Assembly: GCF_029589055.1 (NCBI RefSeq)
Contig: NZ_JARQZP010000007.1
Location: 1,984,001-2,048,000, forward strand
DNA: 64,000 nt
Direction of reading: 5' to 3'
Source: Vibrio hannami
GTDB taxonomy: Bacteria; Pseudomonadota; Gammaproteobacteria; Enterobacterales; Vibrionaceae
Shown: positions 1 through 9,714 of the stretch, piece after piece
How the letters are laid out: every line of letters begins with the position of its first letter
Numbering within the stretch: position 1 is the first letter of the stretch
The notes under the pieces: model-generated
The model's input: the letters and a program-made list of their open reading frames with translations, nothing else
What the model was told of the DNA's origin: nothing
The model's database searches: none
Made by a program: the position numbers and the translations under genes

Positions 1-39
1 GAAGAGTTCGCCCGATACGTTGTCGAGCGCAAAAGTTAA
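1..39 (+). CDS. ispA: C-terminal end of farnesyl diphosphate synthase (partial)
   Basis: The first 12 codons read EEFARYVVERKS and end in TAA, 26 bases before dxs. This matches the usual C-terminal tail of IspA, which sits directly upstream of dxs in gamma-proteobacteria. IspA makes farnesyl diphosphate from IPP and DMAPP in the cytoplasm. The rest of the gene lies outside the window, so the call rests on a short tail plus position. Confidence 0.7.
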   Translation, partial: EEFARYVVERKS

Positions 40-65
40 AATCACTATAAGAAAGTGCGCAGAAT

Positions 66-1949
66 ATGACTCTTGATATCTCAAAATATCCAACTTTATC
101 TCTGGCGGATACGCCAGTTGAATTACGTAGTCTACCGAAAGAGACACTACCAAAGCTATGTGACGAACTGCGTACATATTTATTAAACTCTGTAAGCCAG
201 TCTAGTGGTCACCTGGCTTCAGGTTTGGGTACGGTAGAACTAACGGTAGCACTTCACTATGTGTATAACACACCATTTGATCAGTTGATCTGGGATGTGG
301 GTCACCAAGCGTATCCCCATAAGATTCTTACAGGTCGACGTGATCAGTTACCAACAATTCGTCAAAAAGACGGATTACATCCATTCCCATGGCGTGAAGA
401 GAGCGAGTATGACGTACTTTCTGTTGGTCACTCCTCTACTTCTATCAGTGCCGCGCTTGGTATGGCGATCTCTGCTGAACAAGAAGGCAAAGACCGCAAG
501 GTCGTCTCAGTTATTGGTGATGGTGCAATCACTGCTGGTATGGCATTCGAAGCACTAAACCACGCGGGAGATGTGCACTCCGATATGCTGGTCATTTTGA
601 ATGACAACGAGATGTCGATTTCAGAAAACGTAGGAGCGCTAAATAACCATCTGGCACAAATTCTTTCTGGCACGACTTATACCTCTATTCGTGAAGGTGG
701 TAAAAAAGTGCTTTCTGGCCTTCCTCCCATTAAAGAGCTGGTTAAGAAAACAGAAGAACATCTAAAAGGAATGGTTGTACCTGGCACCTTGTTTGAGGAG
801 CTAGGCTTTAACTACATAGGCCCAATTGATGGTCATGATGTAAATGAACTGGTTAAGACGCTTAAAAATATGCGTGGCCTTAAAGGTCCTCAGTTCCTTC
901 ATGTGATGACGAAAAAAGGTAAGGGTTATGAGCCCGCTGAACGAGACCCGATTGGCTATCATGGCGTACCTAAGTTTGATCCTAAGGATAATAGCCTTCC
1001 TAAAAGCAAAGGTGGCAAACCAACTTTCTCAAATATCTTTGGTGACTTCCTGTGCGACATGGCAGCACAAGATCCTAAGTTAATGGCAATTACTCCAGCT
1101 ATGCGTGAAGGCTCGGGTATGGTGCGATTCTCGAAAGAATACCCAGAACAATACTTTGATGTCGCTATTGCAGAGCAGCACGCAGTGACGCTGGCAACAG
1201 GTATGGCAATCGGAGGAAATAATCCTATCGTTGCAATTTACTCGACCTTCCTACAGCGCGGCTATGATCAGCTAATACATGATGTCGCTATCATGGATCT
1301 CCCGGTTATGTTTGCTATCGACCGTGCAGGCCTGGTAGGTGCTGACGGGCAGACTCACCAGGGTGCATTTGACCTGAGCTTCATGCGCTGTATTCCCAAT
1401 ATGGTCATTATGGCTCCAAGTGATGAGAATGAATGTCGTCAGATGCTTTACACTGGTCATAAGCACAATGGACCAAGTGCCGTTCGTTACCCTCGCGGCT
1501 CTGGTAATGGTACTGAAATCCAGCAGGAAATGGCTGAACTTGAAATCGGTAAAGGTCGAATTGTTCGTAAAACAGAGACTACGCTTTCGTCCCATAAAGT
1601 CGCAATACTTAGCTTTGGTACTATGCTGGAAAGCGCGTTGGAAGCTGCAGATTCACTGGATGCGACCGTCGCAGATATGCGCTTTGTGAAGCCACTCGAT
1701 GAAGCTCTGATTACTGAACTGACTCAGAACCACGATGTAATCGTTACGGTTGAAGAAAACGCCATAGCCGGCGGTGCTGGTGCTGGTGTTCTTGAGTTTA
1801 TGATGAAAGAGAAGCTTATTAAGCCTGTGCTCAATCTTGGTCTGCCCGATGAGTTTGTTGCTCAGGGAACTCAGGAAGAGATGCTTGAAGAACTTGGCCT
1901 TGATGGAAAAGGCATTGAAGCTGCTATTCGAGAGTATATTGAGAAGTAA
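66..1949 (+). CDS. dxs: 1-deoxy-D-xylulose-5-phosphate synthase
   Basis: Condenses pyruvate and glyceraldehyde-3-phosphate to DXP, the first step of the MEP pathway and a branch to thiamine and pyridoxal. It is a cytoplasmic thiamine-diphosphate enzyme. The 627-residue length is typical of the family. The N-terminal half carries the cofactor motif starting GDGAITAGM near residue 150; the central pyrimidine-binding domain has the conserved AEQHAVTLATGMA stretch near 370; the C-terminal transketolase domain follows. It begins 26 bases after ispA and is probably cotranscribed with it. A strong terminator follows, so this looks like the last gene of the operon. Confidence 0.97.
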   Translation: MTLDISKYPTLSLADTPVELRSLPKETLPKLCDELRTYLLNSVSQSSGHLASGLGTVELTVALHYVYNTPFDQLIWDVGHQAYPHKILTGRRDQLPTIRQKDGLHPFPWREESEYDVLSVGHSSTSISAALGMAISAEQEGKDRKVVSVIGDGAITAGMAFEALNHAGDVHSDMLVILNDNEMSISENVGALNNHLAQILSGTTYTSIREGGKKVLSGLPPIKELVKKTEEHLKGMVVPGTLFEELGFNYIGPIDGHDVNELVKTLKNMRGLKGPQFLHVMTKKGKGYEPAERDPIGYHGVPKFDPKDNSLPKSKGGKPTFSNIFGDFLCDMAAQDPKLMAITPAMREGSGMVRFSKEYPEQYFDVAIAEQHAVTLATGMAIGGNNPIVAIYSTFLQRGYDQLIHDVAIMDLPVMFAIDRAGLVGADGQTHQGAFDLSFMRCIPNMVIMAPSDENECRQMLYTGHKHNGPSAVRYPRGSGNGTEIQQEMAELEIGKGRIVRKTETTLSSHKVAILSFGTMLESALEAADSLDATVADMRFVKPLDEALITELTQNHDVIVTVEENAIAGGAGAGVLEFMMKEKLIKPVLNLGLPDEFVAQGTQEEMLEELGLDGKGIEAAIREYIEK

Positions 1950-1977
1950 TAGCTCTTTCTTATCTGACTTTAATACG

Positions 1978-2007
1978 AGGCTTGGTGACATATACCAAGC
2001 CTTTTTT
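1978..2007 (+). terminator. Rho-independent terminator of the ispA-dxs operon
   Basis: A perfect 9-bp inverted repeat (AGGCTTGGT at 1978-1986, ACCAAGCCT at 1994-2002) is followed by a run of T, about 28 bases after the dxs stop. Confidence 0.9.
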
Positions 2008-2010
2008 ATT

Positions 2011-2312
2011 TTCAAACCCACTTAAGTTTATTGGCATACCACTCCAAAAAACAAGCACTAAACGTTTGTTTTAACGCCAGTATTCATTACCACGCAGAGC
2101 GTGGGAACGAGGAATGGGGTCACTTCGCAACTTGCGAGGAATAGAACAATGATAGGAATCGCGGTCGCCACTTAGGGTATGTAGGGTGTGCTCGATGGAA
2201 TGAACATGCTAACCAGATCCATTAAACACCAGCGACATAGATACTTAAAGCGGTTCATGGAAGCGAGCATTCCCTACATGCCCTGATCACCAAACGAGAA
2301 ACGCAAGGCATA
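2011..2312. repeat. Gene-free gap holding two interspersed palindromic repeats
   Basis: No credible gene lies between the dxs terminator and the fusA terminator. At 2090-2104 there is a short REP-like hairpin (CCACGC, AGA, GCGTGG, then GAACGAG). At 2173-2286 there is a 114-base imperfect palindrome whose two ends pair over about 38 positions. A homologous element lies at 59514-59625, with paired substitutions that keep the stem. Confidence 0.75.
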
Positions 2313-2343
2313 AAAAAACCGGCAGCCTTAGCTACCGGTTTCT
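2313..2343 (-). terminator. Terminator of fusA2
   Basis: Read on the minus strand, AAACCGGTAGC pairs with GCTGCCGGTTT around a short loop, followed by seven T. It lies just downstream of the fusA2 stop codon. Confidence 0.88.
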
Positions 2344-2365
2344 ATTCACTTAGTTAAAGTGCTAA

Positions 2366-4450
2366 TTACTTAGCGTTTTCTTCTTTAACTTTAGCAATTA
2401 CTTCTTCAGCAACGTTCTGTGGACATGCTGAGTAGTGGCTGAACTCCATAGAGAACTGACCACGACCAGAAGTGATAGTACGTAGGTGACCAATGTAGCC
2501 GAACATCTCAGATAGAGGTACGTCAGCTTTAATACGAACACCAGTTACACCAGCTTCCTGATCTTTGATCATGCCACGACGACGGTTAAGGTCACCGATT
2601 ACATCACCAACGTGATCTTCTGGAGTGAACACGTCAACCTTCATGATAGGCTCAAGAAGTTGCGCGCCAGCTTTAGGCATAGACTGACGGAATGCACCTT
2701 TCGCTGCGATTTCGAACGCGATTGCAGATGAATCCACTGCGTGGAAGCCACCGTCGAATAGTTCGATTTCAACGTCTAGTACAGGGAATCCAGCAAGAAC
2801 ACCCTCGTCCATCATCATTGCAAAGCCTTTCTCAACTGCAGGCCAGAATTCTTTAGGTACGTTACCACCAACAACTGTTGAAGAGAACGTGAAGCCAGAG
2901 TTTGGCTCACCTGGTTTGATGCGGTAGTCGATCTTACCGAACTGACCAGAACCACCAGACTGCTTCTTGTGAGTGTAGCTGTCTTCGATAGCTTGAGTGA
3001 TAGTTTCACGGTAAGCAACCTGTGGCTGACCTACTTCTAGCTCAACGCCGTAAGTACGCTTAAGGATGTCTACCTTGATGTCTAGGTGAAGTTCACCCAT
3101 ACCTTTCAGGATAGTTTCACCTGAATCTTCATCAGTCTCAACCTGGAATGATGGATCTTCTGCAACCATTTTACCGATCGCGATACCCATTTTCTCAGAA
3201 CCGCCCTTGTCTTTAGGCTTAACAGCAATAGAGATTACTGGTTCTGGGAAGATCATTGGTTCTAGAGTACATTCGTTCTTAGGATCACATAGAGTGTGAC
3301 CAGTCTGAACGTTCTTCATACCAACAACAGCGATGATGTCACCAGCTTGTGCTGAATCGATCTCGTTACGCTCGTCTGCGTGCATTTCAACCATACGGCC
3401 GATACGCTCTGTTTTACCAGTTGCAGAGTTAAGGATTGTGTCACCCTTCTTCATTGTACCCGAGTAAACACGGATAAATGTAAGAGCACCGAAACGGTCA
3501 TCCATGATCTTAAATGCAAGAGCACGTAGAGGTTCAGATGCATCAACCTTCGCTACTTCACCAGTTGCTTCACCAGTGTCAGGGTCAGTTAGAGGCTGAG
3601 GGTCAACTTCTGTTGGAGATGGTAGGTAATCTACAACAGCGTCAAGCATTGGCTGCATGCCTTTGTTCTTAAACGCAGAACCACAGAAAGTTGGGAAGAA
3701 CGCTAGGTCACGAGTACCTTTACGGATACACTCTTTGATCTGCTCTAGAGTTGGTTCTTCACCTTCCATGTATGCCATCATTAGGTCATCGTCCTGCTCA
3801 ACAGCAGTCTCGATTAGCATCTCACGGTATTCTTCAGCTTTTTCAGCATACTCAGCAGGAATTTCTTCTACTGTGTAGTTTTCTGGAAGACCAGTGTCAT
3901 CCCAGATAAGTGCTTTCTGGTTTAGTACGTCGATAACGCCTGTGAAGTCGTCTTCGATACCGATAGGCAGAGTCATAACTAGTGGGTTAGCACCTAGTAC
4001 GTTCTTCACCTGATCTACAACACGGTAGAAATCTGCACCCATACGGTCCAGCTTGTTTACGAAGATTAGACGAGCTACTTCAGATTCGTTAGCGTAACGC
4101 CAGTTAGTTTCTGACTGAGGTTCAACACCACCAGAACCACAGAATACGCCCACACCACCATCAAGAACTTTAAGTGAACGGTAAACTTCAACTGTAAAGT
4201 CAACGTGTCCAGGAGTATCGATGATGTTTAGACGGTGGTCTTTCCAGAAACAAGTTGTTGCTGCAGACTGGATTGTAATACCACGCTCAGCTTCCTGCTC
4301 CATGAAGTCAGTAGTTGCTGCGCCGTCGTGTACTTCACCAGTACGGTGGATTTTACCAGTTAGCTTTAGGATTCGCTCGGTAGAAGTAGTTTTACCCGCG
4401 TCTACGTGAGCAAAAATACCAATGTTTCTGTATTTTGATAAGTCAGTCAT
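2366..4450 (-). CDS. fusA2: Elongation factor G, second-copy type
   Basis: GTPase that drives ribosomal translocation and, with RRF, ribosome recycling. All EF-G signatures are present: AHVDAGKTT near residue 14 (P-loop), RGITIQSAATT (switch I), DTPGHVDFT (G3), NKLDRMGAD (G4), then domains II-V. At 694 residues it is full length. It is not in the rpsL-rpsG-fusA-tuf operon; it stands alone beside radA, as the second EF-G gene (fusA-2) does in Vibrio cholerae. I infer that another copy exists elsewhere in this genome. Single-gene transcription is likely, given its own terminator and the 217-base gap to radA. Confidence 0.93.
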   Translation of the reverse strand: MTDLSKYRNIGIFAHVDAGKTTSTERILKLTGKIHRTGEVHDGAATTDFMEQEAERGITIQSAATTCFWKDHRLNIIDTPGHVDFTVEVYRSLKVLDGGVGVFCGSGGVEPQSETNWRYANESEVARLIFVNKLDRMGADFYRVVDQVKNVLGANPLVMTLPIGIEDDFTGVIDVLNQKALIWDDTGLPENYTVEEIPAEYAEKAEEYREMLIETAVEQDDDLMMAYMEGEEPTLEQIKECIRKGTRDLAFFPTFCGSAFKNKGMQPMLDAVVDYLPSPTEVDPQPLTDPDTGEATGEVAKVDASEPLRALAFKIMDDRFGALTFIRVYSGTMKKGDTILNSATGKTERIGRMVEMHADERNEIDSAQAGDIIAVVGMKNVQTGHTLCDPKNECTLEPMIFPEPVISIAVKPKDKGGSEKMGIAIGKMVAEDPSFQVETDEDSGETILKGMGELHLDIKVDILKRTYGVELEVGQPQVAYRETITQAIEDSYTHKKQSGGSGQFGKIDYRIKPGEPNSGFTFSSTVVGGNVPKEFWPAVEKGFAMMMDEGVLAGFPVLDVEIELFDGGFHAVDSSAIAFEIAAKGAFRQSMPKAGAQLLEPIMKVDVFTPEDHVGDVIGDLNRRRGMIKDQEAGVTGVRIKADVPLSEMFGYIGHLRTITSGRGQFSMEFSHYSACPQNVAEEVIAKVKEENAK

Positions 4451-4667
4451 TGTCTTACTCTGTTAATAAGGTATAAAAATGCGCGCAGAGTATACCACAA
4501 TCCATACAGACTGATACCCCTGCGTGCATATGTACGAAAAAAAATCTATTTATACCAGCCAACCATGGCTAAGCTGCCATTATTCAGACTGATATCTGGT
4601 CAAATAGGTAAAATTAAGTGTAGTTTGGAAACACCAATACTGCATATTATGAGGGCGGATTTAAAAA

Positions 4668-6047
4668 TTACAACTCATCAAATGCTTCAATCGCTTCAGA
4701 TAGCTTTTTCACACCATGGATTTGCATCCCCTGAATGCCTCCCTTTGGCATATTAGCTGCAGGTACAATTGCTTTAGTGAAACCGTGCTTAAATGCTTCG
4801 TTAAGCCTTTCCTGACCACTTGGTACCGGACGAATCTCTCCAGCAAGGCCAACTTCACCAAAAATAACCACATCTTTTGGTAAAGCTCTATCACGAAAAC
4901 TGGATAGAAGCGCCATCACTAAAGCAAGGTCTGCACTGGTTTCTGTTACCTTAACGCCACCCACCACGTTTACAAACACGTCCTGATCGGCCATTTGCAG
5001 GCCGCCATGTTTGTGCAGTACAGCTAGTAACAGAGACAAACGGTTCTGCTCAAGGCCCACCGCAACCCGACGAGGGTTAGCAAGCTGTGAGTAATCCACC
5101 AGTGCCTGAATCTCAACAAGCAGCGGCCGGGTACCTTCCCAGACAACCATTACTGAGCTGCCGGAAGTCTCTTCTTCACCACGGGAAAGGAAAATCGCAG
5201 AAGGGTTGCTCACCTCTTTGAGCCCTTGCCCTGTCATGGCAAATACCCCAAGTTCATTGACCGCACCAAATCGGTTTTTATGACTGCGAAGCGTTCTGAA
5301 GCGGCTGTCTGTTCCACCATCCAAAAGCACCGAACAGTCAATGATATGCTCAAGCACTTTCGGTCCGGCCAACGTGCCATCTTTAGTAACATGACCCACG
5401 ATAAAGACCGCGACATTGTTTTGTTTTGCATAACGAGTAAGCGCTGTTGCTGACTCACGAACCTGCGCCACACTGCCCGGAGAAGACTGAACATCCGCCA
5501 CATGCATAACCTGAATCGAGTCAATGACCATAATGCGTGGCTGCTCTTTTTCTGCTACCTGACAAATCTTATCCACGTTGGTTTCTGAAAGCATTTTCAG
5601 GTGTTCTTTCGGCAGGCCAAGCCTTGATGCCCGCATTGCAACCTGCTGCAGAGACTCCTCACCTGTGACATACAACGCAGGCATTTGAGAAGAAAGCAAA
5701 CACATGGTTTGAAGTAACAGTGTTGATTTACCGGCACCCGGGCTACCACCAATCAATATCGCCGCTCCCGGCACCACACCACCACCAAGGACACGATCCA
5801 GTTCTTTAAAGCCACTGGTAAAACGGGGAACTTCCTGAAGATCAATTTCAGACAACACTTGAACCGTTGATTCAGTTGCTGAACCCGCATATCCCGTCAA
5901 ACGCTCGTTCCGTGCCACCTGTGGTGACGCAGCTAAACGCACTTCCGTAATGGTGTTCCATGCACCGCACGCATTACACTGCCCTTGCCAACGAGGAAAA
6001 TCAGCTCCACAATCATTACAAACGTACGCTCTTTTTACTTTTGCCAT
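4668..6047 (-). CDS. radA: DNA repair protein RadA
   Basis: RecA-like ATPase that promotes branch migration of recombination intermediates. At the N-terminus is a C4 zinc finger (CNDCGADF with CNACGAW), then Walker A GGSPGAGKST near residue 100, the RadA-specific KNRFG motif near 255, and a C-terminal Lon-protease-like domain. I chose the ATG at 6047 (MAKVKRAYVC), which matches family N-termini and gives 459 residues; an upstream in-frame ATG would add six atypical residues. It is divergent from the PilZ gene. In most gamma-proteobacteria radA neighbours serB, as nearly here. Confidence 0.95.
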   Translation of the reverse strand: MAKVKRAYVCNDCGADFPRWQGQCNACGAWNTITEVRLAASPQVARNERLTGYAGSATESTVQVLSEIDLQEVPRFTSGFKELDRVLGGGVVPGAAILIGGSPGAGKSTLLLQTMCLLSSQMPALYVTGEESLQQVAMRASRLGLPKEHLKMLSETNVDKICQVAEKEQPRIMVIDSIQVMHVADVQSSPGSVAQVRESATALTRYAKQNNVAVFIVGHVTKDGTLAGPKVLEHIIDCSVLLDGGTDSRFRTLRSHKNRFGAVNELGVFAMTGQGLKEVSNPSAIFLSRGEEETSGSSVMVVWEGTRPLLVEIQALVDYSQLANPRRVAVGLEQNRLSLLLAVLHKHGGLQMADQDVFVNVVGGVKVTETSADLALVMALLSSFRDRALPKDVVIFGEVGLAGEIRPVPSGQERLNEAFKHGFTKAIVPAANMPKGGIQGMQIHGVKKLSEAIEAFDEL

Positions 6048-6206
6048 TATTTTTATACCAATCACTAAAAGTGCATGAATTTAATAAGAGTTCTAGCTTT
6101 TACATCAGAAGTGTCATAAAAACATATCAATAATACTATGTTAAATTCGTTCAACTTATTTAAGTTTCAGCCGTTAACCTAGGTTAGGAACCACACTCTA
6201 ACAGAA

Positions 6207-8558
6207 ATGATGCAGCAATCTGAAATACTCTCTTTAGTCGAGCGACTTATCCCCGTTTATGGCGCTCCCGATTTTGATGATGTTCTGGAGCAACTAACCG
6301 TTGACGCTCCTCCGTCGGCAAAAGTTATTGCCAAAATGGAGCTAAACCGGATTATGGCTCCTTGTATCAAAAACATTGATTTAAGGGGAAAGGTACAGGG
6401 TGAATGCCGCGAATATGAACTAGATGGTCGAAGGCATTGGCTGGATGATATTGCGCTCAATTCATACCACCGGAAAGTAAAGCGATATGGTGGCTATACC
6501 GAAGGTGTCTGGGAAGCATTAATCAACACCCGTAACAATTTCCGGGTAATGCACCAACAGTCAAAACACCGAGTTAACGAAAATCTCACTGATCCCGAAA
6601 GTCCATATAAAGTAGAACCAATACAGCTGGGATTTGCGCTTAAAAGACAAGAAAAGCGCCTTAGAATGGCATCTCAGGTTAGAATGATTTTAAGTGATGG
6701 TCAGGAGATACATGCAACCAGTGCCGATCTTTCCAACTCTGGCTTAAAACTAAAAGTACCGACAGCATTCGAGTACAACCTCGGTGAAACATTTCAGGCT
6801 GAGTTCACTGAGCTATATGAATCAACGAACCTTGAAGAGCTGAGTAAACCTCTGGCCTACAGAATCATTGGTATCGACGAGTGCTACGAGAACGATAGTA
6901 TACGTTGGTTAAGGGCGATACGCCTATCTGAAAGCGATGTTCTTCGGTGCGCCATTAACACAATGCTGGACTCCCATGCCAAACGAGCAAATCATGACAA
7001 TCAGGATAAGGTTATCCGTGCTCGAACACATAGCTATGAGAATGCTTTTGTAAAACACACCACCGCTCTGCCACTGTTTTTCAACGGCACAGAGCTAAAG
7101 TACGCGCTTCTGAATGACGTCAACCAGACAACCTGGGATTACTGGCACGACGAACGCAATCAACAATCTATCTCCAACCTACTTAACTCATCAAGACTGC
7201 AGGAACTGACGAAACCAGGCATAAGAAACAGTAGTAACGTGATCTACTCTTTCATCCACGACCATCAGGGTAAGTCTTTGTATTACTCGATGATGCTACC
7301 CGAGGCAGATCGTCAGGAAAGACAGCTATTCTGGCACCTTGGCGCACGGAGAAACAGTTGGAAAGTTTTTCGCCTGAGTATGTTTGAGCTAAATTCAGAG
7401 GAAGTTGCCAGCTTTATCGATGCAACGCCGGACTACGAAGAGAATAAGCTGGAACTAACGCATGTAGGCATTTTGCAGGAAATCTCAGCCAAAGATTCAA
7501 GACGCGACTACCTACTCACCGAAAAGCCCAACGTTGAAAGCAGCTTACTCAATAGGTTTCGGCACCCCAGACAGTCAAAACTGGCTCCTAAAGGCATCTA
7601 TTTCGACGCAGTAACCAGACGCAAAGAGCCGCGTTTCTCCTTGCGCTCACCTGTATCAATACAGGCTAACGGGCTTCAACCATTGTCTGGACATACTGTT
7701 AACTTTTCCACTCAAGGTTTGAACATACAACTGACTTCACCTCTAGTATTGCCGGCAAGTACAGAGCTGCAGCTTAGCTTCAGCGAACTTCAGTTATATG
7801 ACACAACTGTTCCACTGTCTAATGTCCCTTATACCATTATAAGAATTTCACCTGATGGCCTGAATGTTCAGTTAAAAATTGAAGACAGCAGCCGTACTGC
7901 AAAAACAGTTAGCTTCCTTAAAAAGTTAATCCAACACAATAAAGGAAAGTTAGAAGAAACACCGGAAAGATTACCCACTGTGGGGTTACTTGATGCCATG
8001 TATGACGTTGTGCTGCCTCGTATGGTTAGCGTTCCAATCTACATAGCAAAACAAAAGCAGAACATGTCTCCAGTCGCTATCGGCGTAAACTATCCTCTGT
8101 CACCAAGCCTAAAAGTTTTACAAACTTTGGGGCATGCTGGTAAGTTTTCTCTGGAGCCTATATTCAAAAAAAGAAGCAGCCGGCTTTTAAAAGAACCTCT
8201 AAGGCCTATCACAAACCCTGAACCAACATACTTCGAGCTTTACTTTGCTGTCATAAAAAACATTCACGGTGATATTGAAGCAATACATACCCGCCTGGAG
8301 AGTGAGTTCAGTTCTTTAAAAGAGCGAATCCTATTTATCAAAAAAGCCAAGCAACTTGGAGACTTTTACGCTTTCAGAATGTTTGGACTACCTGTAGCTC
8401 AGGATAAGTCTCAGATTCTTACTCAAAAGCTCAAAGAACTTTCATCTGTAGGGGCTCATCATGCAAGAACACTCGAAAAGGAAATTAGGTCACTGGTTGG
8501 ATATTGTGAGTTGATTGATATATCAGAAGAGGTATTAATTAGACTGGAGCTGACTTAA
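6207..8558 (+). CDS. plzC: Large two-domain PilZ protein, PlzC-like
   Basis: A 783-residue cytoplasmic protein with two PilZ-like modules. The first, near residues 145-240, has RQEKR and then DLSNSGL; the second, near 470-565, has RKEPR and then NFSTQGL. These match the RxxxR and D/NxSxxG motifs that bind cyclic di-GMP in this family. The N-terminal 140 residues, the middle and the C-terminal 200 residues show no domain I recognise, and there is no transmembrane segment. Size and position between radA and serB match V. cholerae PlzC (VC2344). I infer a c-di-GMP receptor role, with the output unknown. Two consecutive ATG codons open the frame; either could start. Confidence 0.8.
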   Translation: MMQQSEILSLVERLIPVYGAPDFDDVLEQLTVDAPPSAKVIAKMELNRIMAPCIKNIDLRGKVQGECREYELDGRRHWLDDIALNSYHRKVKRYGGYTEGVWEALINTRNNFRVMHQQSKHRVNENLTDPESPYKVEPIQLGFALKRQEKRLRMASQVRMILSDGQEIHATSADLSNSGLKLKVPTAFEYNLGETFQAEFTELYESTNLEELSKPLAYRIIGIDECYENDSIRWLRAIRLSESDVLRCAINTMLDSHAKRANHDNQDKVIRARTHSYENAFVKHTTALPLFFNGTELKYALLNDVNQTTWDYWHDERNQQSISNLLNSSRLQELTKPGIRNSSNVIYSFIHDHQGKSLYYSMMLPEADRQERQLFWHLGARRNSWKVFRLSMFELNSEEVASFIDATPDYEENKLELTHVGILQEISAKDSRRDYLLTEKPNVESSLLNRFRHPRQSKLAPKGIYFDAVTRRKEPRFSLRSPVSIQANGLQPLSGHTVNFSTQGLNIQLTSPLVLPASTELQLSFSELQLYDTTVPLSNVPYTIIRISPDGLNVQLKIEDSSRTAKTVSFLKKLIQHNKGKLEETPERLPTVGLLDAMYDVVLPRMVSVPIYIAKQKQNMSPVAIGVNYPLSPSLKVLQTLGHAGKFSLEPIFKKRSSRLLKEPLRPITNPEPTYFELYFAVIKNIHGDIEAIHTRLESEFSSLKERILFIKKAKQLGDFYAFRMFGLPVAQDKSQILTQKLKELSSVGAHHARTLEKEIRSLVGYCELIDISEEVLIRLELT

Positions 8559-8603
8559 ATGCTCTAAAGCTTATCTCGCGTGTAAGCGTTGAACGCAATA
8601 AAC

Positions 8604-8630
8604 AAAGAGCCGCACATGATGCAGCTCTTT
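8604..8630. terminator. Bidirectional terminator between plzC and serB
   Basis: AAAGAGC at 8604-8610 pairs with GCTCTTT at 8624-8630, extended inward by GC/GC after one mismatch. It sits between the convergent plzC and serB stops. Confidence 0.7.
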
Positions 8631-8647
8631 CATACTCCCTGTAGAGA

Positions 8648-9616
8648 TTACAGGCTAATTTTTCTATGCTTAGCCATTACACCGGACAATATACATATAA
8701 CGCCACCAAGAGCACCAAAACGAATAGCAGTTTGAGCCTGCTGTTCTACCTTAGGTTTCGCGTGGTAAGCAATACCAAGACCCGCAGCATCCATCATTAC
8801 GAGATCATTGGCACCATCACCGACTGCTATAGTATTGCTGATATCGATACCATATTGCTTAGCCAGCGCTTCCACGGTATCTGCCTTGGTCTGAGCGGTA
8901 ACCACATCCCCAAGTACGTTGCCAGTAAGCTTACCGCCAACGATCTCAAGTTGATTTGACGTTGCGTAGTCCAGATTCAAATGAGCCTTAACATGGTCAG
9001 AGAAGTAAGTGAACCCACCAGATGCTATCGCTGTTTTCCAGCCATACTCCTGCAGAGTCGCAATCATCTCTTCGATTTCCGGCATAAACGGTAGCTCACG
9101 ACGAACCTCTTCCAAAATAGACTCTGGCGCATCTTTTAGTGTTCCTACGCGCTGACGAAGACTCTGTTCAAAATCTAATTCACCTTGCATTGCTCGTTCA
9201 GTAACAGCTGAAACTTCTTCACCAACGCCTGCAAGCTTCGCGATTTCATCGATACATTCAATCTGAATAGCAGTGGAGTCCATATCCAGAACTATCAGGC
9301 CTGGCTGAGAAAGATCGGGCACATTTGCTAGGTTAGCAAAGTCAATTTTCAGTTCTTTCAGGATCTTTTCTAGTTCCGGCGTAAGAGACCCAGCCATCAA
9401 AGCTACGTCATACGAACCCACTCGCCAAATATCTAATACCGGATTGTAGTCCCCGGTATAGAAATCGATATCTTCAAACTGCTGCGGAGAAAGATAAGAG
9501 GAAAATACAATCCACTCAGCTTTGCTTTTATCTAGCTGTGTAGAAAAGCGAGTTTCCGGTAGTCGGTTAAGAAGTGGGATTTGTTTACTAATTTTAAGCT
9601 TTTTCACGCGTTCCAT
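8648..9616 (-). CDS. serB: Phosphoserine phosphatase
   Basis: Dephosphorylates phosphoserine, the last step of serine synthesis. It is a HAD-superfamily enzyme with the nucleophile motif LDMDSTAIQIECIDE near residue 110, a later conserved Ser/Gly region (IASGGFTYFSDH) and the acidic motif GDGANDLVMM near 265. The N-terminal hundred residues are the variable domain normal in gamma-proteobacterial SerB; total length is 322. It is divergent from smp with about 100 bases between the starts, the arrangement seen in E. coli and Vibrio. Confidence 0.95.
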   Translation of the reverse strand: MERVKKLKISKQIPLLNRLPETRFSTQLDKSKAEWIVFSSYLSPQQFEDIDFYTGDYNPVLDIWRVGSYDVALMAGSLTPELEKILKELKIDFANLANVPDLSQPGLIVLDMDSTAIQIECIDEIAKLAGVGEEVSAVTERAMQGELDFEQSLRQRVGTLKDAPESILEEVRRELPFMPEIEEMIATLQEYGWKTAIASGGFTYFSDHVKAHLNLDYATSNQLEIVGGKLTGNVLGDVVTAQTKADTVEALAKQYGIDISNTIAVGDGANDLVMMDAAGLGIAYHAKPKVEQQAQTAIRFGALGGVICILSGVMAKHRKISL

Positions 9617-9714
9617 GCCTGTCGTGTTTACAATGAAACCAACGTTAACCTATTGCAATTTCAAATTGCAAGCGCCAATATGTTCCAAGCTGAAAAAAGG
9701 AAATAAACCACCCT

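Noticed and set aside
2313..4450. Considering fusA2 as LepA, BipA or a tetracycline-resistance ribosomal protection protein
   Set aside because: The sequence has full EF-G domain order and G-motifs with typical length; protection proteins are shorter and differ in the switch region.
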